Below, in pieces: positions 1 through 10,900 of a DNA stretch of 64,000 nucleotides (position 1 is its first letter; each line of letters opens with the position of its first letter). The DNA is from Auanema rhodensis. Lineage: Eukaryota; Nematoda; Chromadorea; Rhabditida; Rhabditidae. The DNA is taken from NCBI GenBank assembly GCA_964057225.1, contig CAXKVF010000096.1, forward strand, positions 1 to 64,000. The letters run 5' to 3'. The position numbers were made by a program, and so were the translations under genes. Below the pieces are notes generated by a model. That model did no database searches, had not been told where the DNA came from, and was given only the letters and a program-made list of their open reading frames with translations.

Positions 1-179
1 TGTACACGTGATGTGCACTTGGTATGTAACTCGCTTCACGTGAAAGATAAAGAGATGCGGTTTTCAAAAATTAGATTCCCCATGTCCATATTAGTCTAAA
101 AACAAATTTTTATTGATATTGGTTCATGGTAACCATGACTTTGAAATTTACGTGAACTTTAATTTATGCTAATTAAACC
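1..179 (+). repeat. Irregular first monomer, 179 bp
   Basis: The window opens exactly at the chosen monomer start. This unit is three bases longer than consensus: the A-run after TTTTC has five A instead of four, and two extra C precede the next unit (TTAAACCTGTAC). The CC insertion is not seen in any other copy. It may be a genuine private change or poor consensus at a contig edge. Confidence 0.85.
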
Positions 180-359
180 TGTACACGTGATGTGCACTTG
201 GTATGTAACTCGCTTCACGTGAAAGATAAAGAGATGCGGTTTTCAAAATTAGATTCCCCATGTCCATATTAGTCTAAAAACAAATTTTTATTGATATTGG
301 TTCATGGTAACCATGACTTTGAAATTTACGTGAACTTTAATTTATGCTAATTAAATGTA

Positions 360-365
360 CACGTG
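360..365. other. CACGTG hexamer 1 (E-box/G-box-like, monomer 5-10)
   Basis: Perfect 6-bp palindrome shown in the reference monomer and present in nearly every copy. Read on the minus strand with two more bases it is ATCACGTG, which fits the budding yeast CDEI octamer RTCACRTG bound by the bHLH protein Cbf1; the same core is the plant G-box. Binding here is not shown. A single change in the unit at 15836 (C7 to A) destroys it. Confidence 0.6.
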
Positions 366-389
366 ATGTGCACTTGGTATGTAACTCGC

Positions 390-399
390 TTCACGTGAA
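390..399. other. Perfect 10-bp palindrome TTCACGTGAA (monomer 35-44)
   Basis: Identical on both strands and containing the second CACGTG of the monomer, 32 bp centre to centre from the first, roughly three helical turns. Monomer bases 5-11 and 36-42 are also reverse complements of each other (CACGTGA/TCACGTG), so the two sites could pair across a 24-base loop in single-stranded DNA or RNA. The unit at 25516 breaks it (CACATG), as does the last partial unit (TTTACGTG). Confidence 0.7.
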
Positions 400-450
400 A
401 GATAAAGAGATGCGGTTTTCAAAATTAGATTCCCCATGTCCATATTAGTC

Positions 451-468
451 TAAAAACAAATTTTTATT
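451..468 (+). other. A-tract/T-tract stretch (monomer 96-113)
   Basis: Runs of five A, three A and five T lie within 18 bases, the kind of A-tract sequence that can bend DNA or stiffen it against nucleosomes. It is also where several copies vary: T109G at 62299 and 63003, A111T at 61067 and 63707, T to A in the T-run at 28508, and many of the run-length changes in the first 15 kb. Confidence 0.45.
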
Positions 469-477
469 GATATTGGT

Positions 478-492
478 TCATGGTAACCATGA
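478..492. other. Dyad symmetry TCATGGT-A-ACCATGA (monomer 123-137)
   Basis: An inverted repeat with 7-bp arms around a single central A, containing the palindrome GGTAACC. It is the longest dyad I found in the monomer. The common T123G variant trims the outermost pair but leaves 6-bp arms. The GAATGATAACC variant (units at 17244, 18124, 18300 and 24460) disrupts it. Short dyads are reported to be enriched in satellites of centromeres lacking CENP-B boxes; the link here is inference. Confidence 0.7.
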
Positions 493-503
493 CTTTGAAA
501 TTT

Positions 504-510
504 ACGTGAA
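504..510 (+). other. Third ACGTGAA core (monomer 149-155)
   Basis: This heptamer repeats the right part of the palindrome at monomer 35-44 and is the reverse complement of its left part (TTCACGT, 35-41). The monomer therefore carries three ACGTG cores. In the 20.0-20.4, 26.2-26.6 and 27.8-28.2 kb units it reads ACATGAA, a CpG transition. At 60891 and 62299 it reads ACGTGTA. Confidence 0.55.
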
Positions 511-3500
511 CTTTAATTTATGCTAATTAAATGTACACGTGATGTGCACTTGGTATGTAACTCGCTTCACGTGAAAGATAAAGAGATGCGGTTTTCAAAA
601 TTAGATTCCCCATGTCCATATTAGTCTAAAAACAAATTTTTATTGAATATTGGTTCATGGTAACCATGACTTTGAAATTTACGTGAACTTTAATTTATGC
701 TAATTAAATGTACACGTGATGTGCACTTGGTATGTAACTCGCTTCACGTGAAAGATAAGAGATGCGGTTTTCAAAATTAGATTCCCCATGTCCATATTAG
801 TCTAAAAACAAATTTTTATTGATATTGGTTCATGGTAACCATGACTTTGAAATTTACGTGAACTTTAATTTATGCTAATTAAATGTACACGTGATGTGCA
901 CTTGGTATGTAACTCGCTTCACGTGAAAGATAAAGAGATGCGGTTTTCAAAATTAGATTCCCCATGTCCATATTAGTCTAAAAACAAATTTTTATTGATA
1001 TTGGTTCATGGTAACCATGACTTTGAAATTTACGTGAACTTTAATTTATGCTAATTAAATGTACACGTGATGTGCACTTGGTATGTAACTCGCTTCACGT
1101 GAAAGATAAAGAGATGCGGTTTTCAAAATTAGATTCCCGATGTCCATATTAGTCTAAAAACAAATTTTTATTGATATTGGTTCATGGTAACCATGACTTT
1201 GAAATTTACGTGAACTTTAATTTATGCTAATTAAATGTACACGTGATGTGCACTTGGTATGTAACTCGCTTCACGTGAAAGATAAAGAGATGCGGTTTTC
1301 AAAATTAGATTCCCCATGTCCATATTAGTCTAAAAACAAATTTTTATTGATATTGGTGCATGGTAACCATGACTTTGAAATTTACGTGAACTTTAATTTA
1401 TGCTAATTAAATGTACACGTGATGTGCACTTGGTATGTAACTCGCTTCACGTGAAAGATAAAGAGATGCGGTTTTCAAAATTAGATTCCCCATGTCCATA
1501 TTAGTCTAAAAACAAATTTTTATTGATATTGGTGCATGGTAACCATGACTTTGAAATTTACGTGAACTTTAATTTATGCTAATTAAATGTACACGTGATG
1601 TGCACTTGGTATGTAACTCGCTTCACGTGAAAGATAAAGAGATGCGGTTTTCAAAATTAGATTCCCCATGTCCATATTAGTCTAAAAACAAATTTTTATT
1701 GATATTGGTGCATGGTAACCATGACTTTGAAATTTACGTGAACTTTAATTTATGCTAATTAAATGTACACGTGATGTGCACTTGGTATGTAACTCGCTTC
1801 ACGTGAAAGATAAAGAGATGCGGTTTTCAAAATTAGATTCCCCATGTCCATATTAGTCTAAAAACAAATTTTTATTGATATTGGTTCATGGTAACCATGA
1901 CTTTGAAATTTACGTGAACTTTAATTTATGCTAATTAAATGTACACGTGATGTGCACTTGGTATGTAACTCGCTTCACGTGAAAGATAAAGAGATGCGGT
2001 TTTCAAAATTAGATTCCCCATGTCCATATTAGTCTAAAAACAAATTTTTATTGATATTGGTTCATGGTAACCATGACTTTGAAATTTACGTGAACTTTAA
2101 TTTATGCTAATTAAATGTACACGTGATGTGCACTTGGTATGTAACTCGCTTCACGTGAAAGATAAAGAGATGCGGTTTTCAAAATTAGATTCCCCATGTC
2201 CATATTAGTCTAAAAACAAATTTTTATTGATATTGGTTCATGGTAACCATGACTTTGAAATTTACGTGAACTTTAATTTATGCTAATTAAATGTACACGT
2301 GATGTGCACTTGGTATGTAACTCGCTTCACGTGAAAGATAAAGAGATGCGGTTTTCAAAATTAGATTCCCCATGTCCATATTAGTCTAAAAACAAATTTT
2401 TATTGATATTGGTTCATGGTAACCATGACTTTGAAATTTACGTGAACTTTAATTTATGCTAATTAAATGTACACGTGATGTGCACTTGGTATGTAACTCG
2501 CTTCACGTGAAAGATAAAGAGATGCGGTTTTCAAAATTAGATTCCCCATGTCCATATTAGTCTAAAAACAAATTTTTATTGATATTGTTCATGGTAACCA
2601 TGACTTTGAAATTTACGTGAACTTTAATTTATGCTAATTAAATGTACACGTGATGTGCACTTGGTATGTAACTCGCTTCACGTGAAAGATAAAGAGATGC
2701 GGTTTTCAAAATTAGATTCCCCATGTCCATATTAGTCTAAAAACAAATTTTTATTGATATTGGTGCATGGTAACCATGACTTTGAAATTTACGTGAACTT
2801 TAATTTATGCTAATTAAATGTACACGTGATGTGCACTTGGTATGTAACTCGCTTCACGTGAAAGATAAAGAGATGCGGTTTTCAAAATTAGATTCCCCAT
2901 GTCCATATTAGTCTAAAAACAAATTTTTATTGATATTGGTTCATGGTAACCATGACTTTGAAATTTACGTGAACTTTAATTTATGCTAATTAAATGTACA
3001 CGTGATGTGCACTTGGTATGTAACTCGCTTCACGTGAAAGATAAAGAGATGCGGTTTTCAAAATTAGATTCCCCATGTCCATATTAGTCTAAAAACAAAT
3101 TTTTATTGATATTGGTTCATGGTAACCATGACTTTGAAATTTACGTGAACTTTAATTTATGCTAATTAAATGTACACGTGATGTGCACTTGGTATGTAAC
3201 TCGCTTCACGTGAAAGATAAAGAGATGCGGTTTTCAAAATTAGATTCCCCATGTCCATATTAGTCTAAAAACAAATTTTTATTGATATTAGGTTCATGGT
3301 AACCATGACTTTGAAATTTACGTGAACTTTAATTTATGCTAATTAAATGTACACGTGATGTGCACTTGGTATGTAACTCGCTTCACGTGAAAGATAAAGA
3401 GATGCGGTTTTCAAAATTAGATTCCCCATGTCCATATTAGTCTAAAAACAAATTTTTATTGATATTGGTTCATGGTAACCATGACTTTGAAATTTACGTG

Positions 3501-4578
3501 AACTTTAATTTATGCTAATTAAATGTACACGTGATGTGCCCTTGGTATGTAACTCGCTTCACGTGAAAGATAAAGAGATGTGGTTTCAAAATTAGATTCC
3601 CCATGTCCATATTAGTCTAAAAACAAATTTTTATTGATATTGGTTCATGGTAACCATGACTTTGAAATTTACGTGAACTTTAATTTATGCTAATTAAATG
3701 TACACGTGATGTGCCCTTGGTATGTAACTCGCTTCACGTGAAAGATAAAGAGATGTGGTTTTCAAAATTAGATTCCCCATGTCCATATTAGTCTAAAAAA
3801 CAAATTTTTATTGATATTGCTTCATGGTAACCATGACTTTGAAATTTACGTGAACTTTAATTTATGCTAATTAAATGTACACGTGATGTGCACTTGGTAT
3901 GTAACTCGCTTCACGTGAAAGATAAAGAGATGCGGTTTTCAAATTAGATTCCCCATGTCCATATTAGTCTAAAAACAACCTTTTATTGATATTGCTTCAT
4001 GGTAACCATGACTTTGAAATTTACGTGAACTTTAATTTATGCTAATTAATTGTACACGTGATGTGCACTTGGTATGTAACTCGCTTCACGTGAAAGATAA
4101 AGAGATGCGGTTTTCAAAATTAGATTCCCCATGTCCATATTAGTCTAAAAACAAATTTTTATTGATATTGGTGCATGGTAACCATGACTTTGAAATTTAC
4201 GTGAACTTTAATTTATGCTAATTAAATGTACACGTGATGTGCACTTGGTATGTAACTCGCTTCACGTGAAAGATAAAGAGATGCGGTTTTCAAAATTAGA
4301 TTCCCCATGTCCATATTAGTCTAAAAACAAATTTTTATTGATATTGGTGCATGGTAACCATGACTTTGAAATTTACGTGAACTTTAATTTATGCTAATTA
4401 AATGTACACGTGATGTGCACTTGGTATGTAACTCGCTTCACGTGAAAGATAAAGAGATGCGGTTTTCAAAATTAGATTCCCCATGTCCATATTAGTCTAA
4501 AAACAAATTTTTATTGATATTGGTTCATGGTAACCATGACTTTGAAATTTACGTGAACTTTAATTTATGCTAATTAAA

Positions 4579-5632
4579 TGTACACGTGATGTGCACTTGG
4601 TATGTAACTCGCTTCACGTGAAAGATAAAGAGATGCGGTTTTCAAAATTAGATTCCCGATGTCCATATTAGTCTAAAAACAAATTTTTATTGATATTGGT
4701 TCATGGTAACCATGACTTTGAAATTTACGTGAACTTTAATTTATGCTAATTAATTTTACACGTGATGTGCACTTGGTATGTAACTCGCTTCACGTGAAAG
4801 ATAAAGAAATGCGGTTTTCAAAATTAGATTCCCATGTCCATATTAGTCTAAAAACAAATTTTTATTGATATTGGTGCATGGTAACCATGACTTTGAAATT
4901 TACGTGAACTTTAATTTATGCTAATTAAATGTACACGTGATGTGCACTTGGTATGTAACTCGCTTCACGTGAAAGATAAAGAGATGCGGTTTTCAAAATT
5001 AGATTCCCCATGTCCATATTAGTCTAAAAACAAATTTTTATTGATATTGGTTCATGGTAACCATGACTTTGAAATTTACGTGAACTTTAATTTATGCTAA
5101 TTAAATGTACACGTGATGTGCACTTGGTATGTAACTCGCTTCACGTGAAAGATAAAGAGATGCGGTTTTCAAAATTAGATTCCCGATGTCCATATTAGTC
5201 TAAAAACAAATTTTTATTGATATTGGTTCATGGTAACCATGACTTTGAAATTTACGTGAACTTTAATTTATGCTAATTAATTTTACACGTGATGTGCACT
5301 TGGTATGTAACTCGCTTCACGTGAAAGATAAAGAGATGCGGTTTTCAAAATTAGATTCCCATGTCCATATTAGTCTAAAAACAAATTTTTATTGATATTG
5401 GTGCATGGTAACCATGACTTTGAAATTTACGTGAACTTTAATTTATGCTAATTAAATGTACACGTGATGTGCACTTGGTATGTAACTCGCTTCACGTGAA
5501 AGATAAAGAGATGCGGTTTTCAAAATTAGATTCCCCATGTCCATATTAGTCTAAAAACAAATTTTTATTGATATTGGTGCATGGTAACCATGACTTTGAA
5601 ATTTACGTGAACTTTAATTTATGCTAATTAAA
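4579..5632 (+). repeat. Tandem pair of 527-bp trimers
   Basis: Units starting at 4579, 4755 and 4930 are repeated at 5106, 5282 and 5457. The first unit of each copy has CCCGATG and ends in T at site 176. The second begins TTTACAC and has lost one C from the four-C run. Shared rare substitutions and a shared 1-base deletion show a recent local duplication. The third unit differs at site 123 (T versus G), and the 4755 unit alone has AGAAATG. Confidence 0.85.
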
Positions 5633-6510
5633 TGTACACGTGATGTGCACTTGGTATGTAACTCGCTTCACGTGAAAGATAAAGAGATGCGGTTTTCAAA
5701 ATTAGATTCCCCATGTCCATATTAGTCTAAAAACAAATTTTTATTGATATTGGTTCATGGTAACCATGACTTTGAAATTTACGTGAACTTTAATTTATGC
5801 TAATTAAATGTACACGTGATGTGCACTTGGTATGTAACTCGCTTCACGTGAAAGATAAAGAGATGCGGTTTCAAAATTAGATTCCCCATGTCCATATTAG
5901 TCTAAAAACAAATTTTTATTGATATTGGTGCATGGTAACCATGACTTTGAAATTTACGTGAACTTTAATTTATGCTAATTAAATGTACACGTGATGTGCA
6001 CTTGGTATGTAACTCGCTTCACGTGAAAGATAAAGAGATGCGGTTTTCAAAATTAGATTCCCCATGTCCATATTAGTCTAAAAACAAATTTTTATTGATA
6101 TTGGTTCATGGTAACCATGACTTTGAAATTTACGTGAACTTTAATTTATGCTAATTAAATGTACACGTGATGTGCACTTGGTATGTAACTCGCTTCACGT
6201 GAAAGATAAAGAGATGCGGTTTTCAAAATTAGATTCCCCATGTCCATATTAGTCTAAAACAAATTTTTATTGATATTGGTTCATGGTAACCATGACTTTG
6301 AAATTTACGTGAACTTTAATTTATGCTAATTAAATGTACACGTGATGTGCACTTGGTATGTAACTCGCTTCACGTGAAAGATAAAGAGATGCAGTTTTCA
6401 AAATTAGATTCCCCATGTCCATATTAGTCTAAAAACAAATTTATATTGATATTGGTTCATGGTAACCATGACTTTGAAATTTACGTGAACTTTAATTTAT
6501 GCTAATTAAA

Positions 6511-7918
6511 TGTACACGTGATGTGCACTTGGTATGTAACTCGCTTCACGTGAAAGATAAAGAGATGCGGTTTTCAAAATTAGATTCCCCATGTCCATAT
6601 TAGTCTAAAAACAAATTTTTATTGATATTGGTGCATGGTAACCATGACTTTGAAATTTACGTGAACTTTAATTTATGCTAATTAAATGTACACGTGATGT
6701 GCACTTGGTATGTAACTCGCTTCACGTGAAAGATAAAGAGATGCGGTTTTCAAAATTAGATTCCCCATGTCCATATTAGTCTAAAAACAAATTTTTATTG
6801 ATATTGGTTCATGGTAACCATGACTTTGAAATTTACGTGAACTTTAATTTATGCTAATTAAATGTACACGTGATGTGCACTTGGTATGTAACTCGCTTCA
6901 CGTGAAAGATAAAGAGATGCGGTTTTCAAAATTAGATTCCCCATGTCCATATTAGTCTAAAAACAAATTTTTATTGATATTGGTGCATGGTAACCATGAC
7001 TTTGAAATTTACGTGAACTTTAATTTATGCTAATTAAATGTACACGTGATGTGCACTTGGTATGTAACTCGCTTCACGTGAAAGATAAAGAGATGCGGTT
7101 TTCAAAATTAGATTCCCCATGTCCATATTAGTCTAAAAACAAATTTTTATTGATATTGGTTCATGGTAACCATGACTTTGAAATTTACGTGAACTTTAAT
7201 TTATGCTAATTAAATGTACACGTGATGTGCACTTGGTATGTAACTCGCTTCACGTGAAAGATAAAGAGATGCGGTTTTCAAAATTAGATTCCCCATGTCC
7301 ATATTAGTCTAAAAACAAATTTTTATTGATATTGGTGCATGGTAACCATGACTTTGAAATTTACGTGAACTTTAATTTATGCTAATTAAATGTACACGTG
7401 ATGTGCACTTGGTATGTAACTCGCTTCACGTGAAAGATAAAGAGATGCGGTTTTCAAAATTAGATTCCCCATGTCCATATTAGTCTAAAAACAAATTTTT
7501 ATTGATATTGGTTCATGGTAACCATGACTTTGAAATTTACGTGAACTTTAATTTATGCTAATTAAATGTACACGTGATGTGCACTTGGTATGTAACTCGC
7601 TTCACGTGAAAGATAAAGAGATGCGGTTTTCAAAATTAGATTCCCCATGTCCATATTAGTCTAAAAACAAATTTTTATTGATGTTGGTGCATGGTAACCA
7701 TGACTTTGAAATTTACGTGAACTTTAATTTATGCTAATTAAATGTACACGTGATGTGCACTTGGTATGTAACTCGCTTCACGTGAAAGATAAAGAGATGC
7801 GGTTTTCAAAATTAGATTCCCCATGTCCATATTAGTCTAAAAACAAATTTTTATTGATATTGGTTCATGGTAACCATGACTTTGAAATTTACGTGAACTT
7901 TAATTTATGCTAATTAAA
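6511..7918 (+). repeat. Dimeric alternation at site 123 (352-bp period)
   Basis: Eight consecutive units alternate G123 and T123: starts at 6511 (G), 6687 (T), 6863 (G), 7039 (T), 7215 (G), 7391 (T), 7567 (G, with a private GATGTTGG) and 7743 (T). This is a simple two-unit higher-order pattern resting on one diagnostic base. Confidence 0.8.
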
Positions 7919-10900
7919 TGTACACGTGATGTGCACTTGGTATGTAACTCGCTTCACGTGAAAGATAAAGAGATGCGGTTTTCAAAATTAGATTCCCCAT
8001 GTCCATATTAGTCTAAAAACAAATTTTTATTGATATTGGTTCATGGTAACCATGACTTTGAAATTTACGTGAACTTTAATTTATGCTAATTAAATGTACA
8101 CGTGATGTGCACTTGGTATGTAACTCGCTTCACGTGAAAGATAAAGAGATGCGGTTTTCAAAATTAGATTCCCCATGTCCATATTAGTCTAAAAACAAAT
8201 TTTTATTGATATTGGTTCATGGTAACCATGACTTTGAAATTTACGTGAACTTTAATTTATGCTAATTAAATGTACACGTGATGTGCACTTGGTATGTAAC
8301 TCGCTTCACGTGAAAGATAAAGAGATGCGGTTTTCAAAATTAGATTCCCCATGTCCATATTAGTCTAAAAACAAATTTTTATTGATATTGGTTCATGGTA
8401 ACCATGACTTTGAAATTTACGTGAACTTTAATTTATGCTAATTAAATGTACACGTGATGTGCACTTGGTATGTAACTCGCTTCACGTGAAAGATAAAGAG
8501 ATGCGGTTTTCAAAATTAGATTCCCCATGTCCATATTAGTCTAAAAAACAAATTTTTATTGATATTGGTTCATGGTAACCATGACTTTGAAATTTACGTG
8601 AACTTTAATTTATGCTAATTAAATGTACACGTGATGTGCACTTGGTATGTAACTCGCTTCACGTGAAAGATAAAGAGATGCGGTTTTCAAAATTAGATTC
8701 CCCATGTCCATATTAGTCTAAAAACAAATTTTTATTGATATTGGTTCATGGTAACCATGACTTTGAAATTTACGTGAACTTTAATTTATGCTAATTAAAT
8801 GTACACGTGATGTGCACTTGGTATGTAACTCGCTTCACGTGAAAGATAAAGAGATGCGGTTTTCAAAATTAGATTCCCCATGTCCATATTAGTCTAAAAA
8901 CAAATTTTTATTGATATTGGTTCATGGTAACCATGACTTTGAAATTTACGTGAACTTTAATTTATGCTAATTAAATGTACACGTGATGTGCACTTGGTAT
9001 GTAACTCGCTTCACGTGAAAGATAAAGAGATGCGGTTTTCAAAATTAGATTCCCCATGTCCATATTAGTCTAAAAACAAATTTTTATTGATATTGGTTCA
9101 TGGTAACCATGACTTTGAAATTTACGTGAACTTTAATTTATGCTAATTAAATGTACACGTGATGTGCACTTGGTATGTAACTCGCTTCACGTGAAAGATA
9201 AAGAGATGCGGTTTTCAAAATTAGATTCCCCATGTCCATATTAGTCTAAAAACAAATTTTTATTGATATTGGTTCATGGTAACCATGACTTTGAAATTTA
9301 CGTGAACTTTAATTTATGCTAATTAAATGTACACGTGATGTGCACTTGGTATGTAACTCGCTTCACGTGAAAGATAAAGAGATGCGGTTTTCAAAATTAG
9401 ATTCCCCATGTCCATATTAGTCTAAAAACAAATTTTTATTGATATTGGTTCATGGTAACCATGACTTTGAAATTTACGTGAACTTTAATTTATGCTAATT
9501 AAATGTACACGTGATGTGCACTTGGTATGTAACTCGCTTCACGTGAAAGATAAAGAGATGCGGTTTTCAAAATTAGATTCCCCATGTCCATATTAGTCTA
9601 AAAACAAATTTTTATTGATATTGGTTCATGGTAACCATGACTTTGAAATTTACGTGAACTTTAATTTATGCTAATTAAATGTACACGTGATGTGCACTTG
9701 GTATGTAACTCGCTTCACGTGAAAGATAAAGAGATGCGGTTTTCAAAATTAGATTCCCCATGTCCATATTAGTCTAAAAACAAATTTTTATTGATATTGG
9801 TTCATGGTAACCATGACTTTGAAATTTACGTGAACTTTAATTTATGCTAATTAAATGTACACGTGATGTGCACTTGGTATGTAACTCGCTTCACGTGAAA
9901 GATAAAGAGATGCGGTTTTCAAAATTAGATTCCCCATGTCCATATTAGTCTAAAAACAAATTTTTATTGATATTGGTTCATGGTAACCATGACTTTGAAA
10001 TTTACGTGAACTTTAATTTATGCTAATTAAATGTACACGTGATGTGCACTTGGTATGTAACTCGCTTCACGTGAAAGATAAAGAGATGCGGTTTTCAAAA
10101 TTAGATTCCCCATGTCCATATTAGTCTAAAAACAAATTTTTATTGATATTGGTTCATGGTAACCATGACTTTGAAATTTACGTGAACTTTAATTTATGCT
10201 AATTAAATGTACACGTGATGTGCACTTGGTATGTAACTCGCTTCACGTGAAAGATAAAGAGATGCGGTTTTCAAAATTAGATTCCCCATGTCCATATTAG
10301 TCTAAAAACAAATTTTTATTGATATTGGTTCATGGTAACCATGACTTTGAAATTTACGTGAACTTTAATTTATGCTAATTAAATGTACACGTGATGTGCA
10401 CTTGGTATGTAACTCGCTTCACGTGAAAGATAAAGAGATGCGGTTTTCAAAATTAGATTCCCCATGTCCATATTAGTCTAAAAACAAATTTTTATTGATA
10501 TTGGTTCATGGTAACCATGACTTTGAAATTTACGTGAACTTTAATTTATGCTAATTAAATGTACACGTGATGTGCACTTGGTATGTAACTCGCTTCACGT
10601 GAAAGATAAAGAGATGCGGTTTCAAAATTAGATTCCCCATGTCCATATTAGTCTAAAAACAAATTTTTATTGATATTGGTTCATGGTAACCATGACTTTG
10701 AAATTTACGTGAACTTTAATTTATGCTAATTAAATGTACACGTGATGTGCACTTGGTATGTAACTCGCTTCACGTGAAAGATAAAGAGATGCGGTTTTCA
10801 AAATTAGATTCCCCATGTCCATATTAGTCTAAAAACAAATTTTTATTGATATTGGTTCATGGTAACCATGACTTTGAAATTTACGTGAACTTTAATTTAT

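Larger units (their letters stand above)
356..531 (+). repeat. Reference monomer (consensus-type copy, 176 bp)
   Basis: This copy matches the majority base at every site I compared and serves as the ruler for variants. Positions 1-60 are comparatively GC-rich and hold two CACGTG sites. Positions 61-120 contain T and A tracts (TTTTCAAAA at 61-69, five A then five T around 97-110). Positions 121-137 hold the main dyad, and 138-176 are AT-rich with a third ACGTGAA. The start point is arbitrary, because a tandem array has no natural first base. Main variant sites are 28 (A/G), 49 (A/G), 80 (C/T), 121 (G/C), 123 (T/G), 140 (T/C), 145 (A/T), 171 (A/T) and 174 (A/G). Confidence 0.95.
180..7742 (+). 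repeat. Zone A: mixed T123/G123 sub-array with length variation
   Basis: Units are close to consensus and differ mainly at site 123 (GGTTCATGG or GGTGCATGG). Local variants include CCCGATG at 1060, 4579 and 5106, GTGCCCTTGG at 3524 and 3699, and the first C121 units at 3699 and 3876. Several units are 175 or 177 bp (for example 532, 709, 2468, 3171, 3524, 3699, 3876, 4755, 5282, 5809 and 6160). Most length changes are in runs of A, T or C. No inserted foreign sequence is present. Confidence 0.85.

Noticed and set aside
360-399. True yeast CDEI element or point centromere
   Set aside because: Only the octamer matches; there is no CDEII/CDEIII arrangement, and point-centromere yeasts lack satellite arrays like this. 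The match is reported only as a motif.
451-468. Phased A-tract curvature
   Set aside because: A and T tracts are present, but their spacings do not clearly follow 10-11 bp by eye, so intrinsic curvature is not claimed.
1060-1235. CENP-B box
   Set aside because: The consensus has neither TTCG nor CGGG. The CCCGATG variant gives CGGG on the minus strand, but the required upstream bases are absent; TTCGAAA variants lack the CGGG half.
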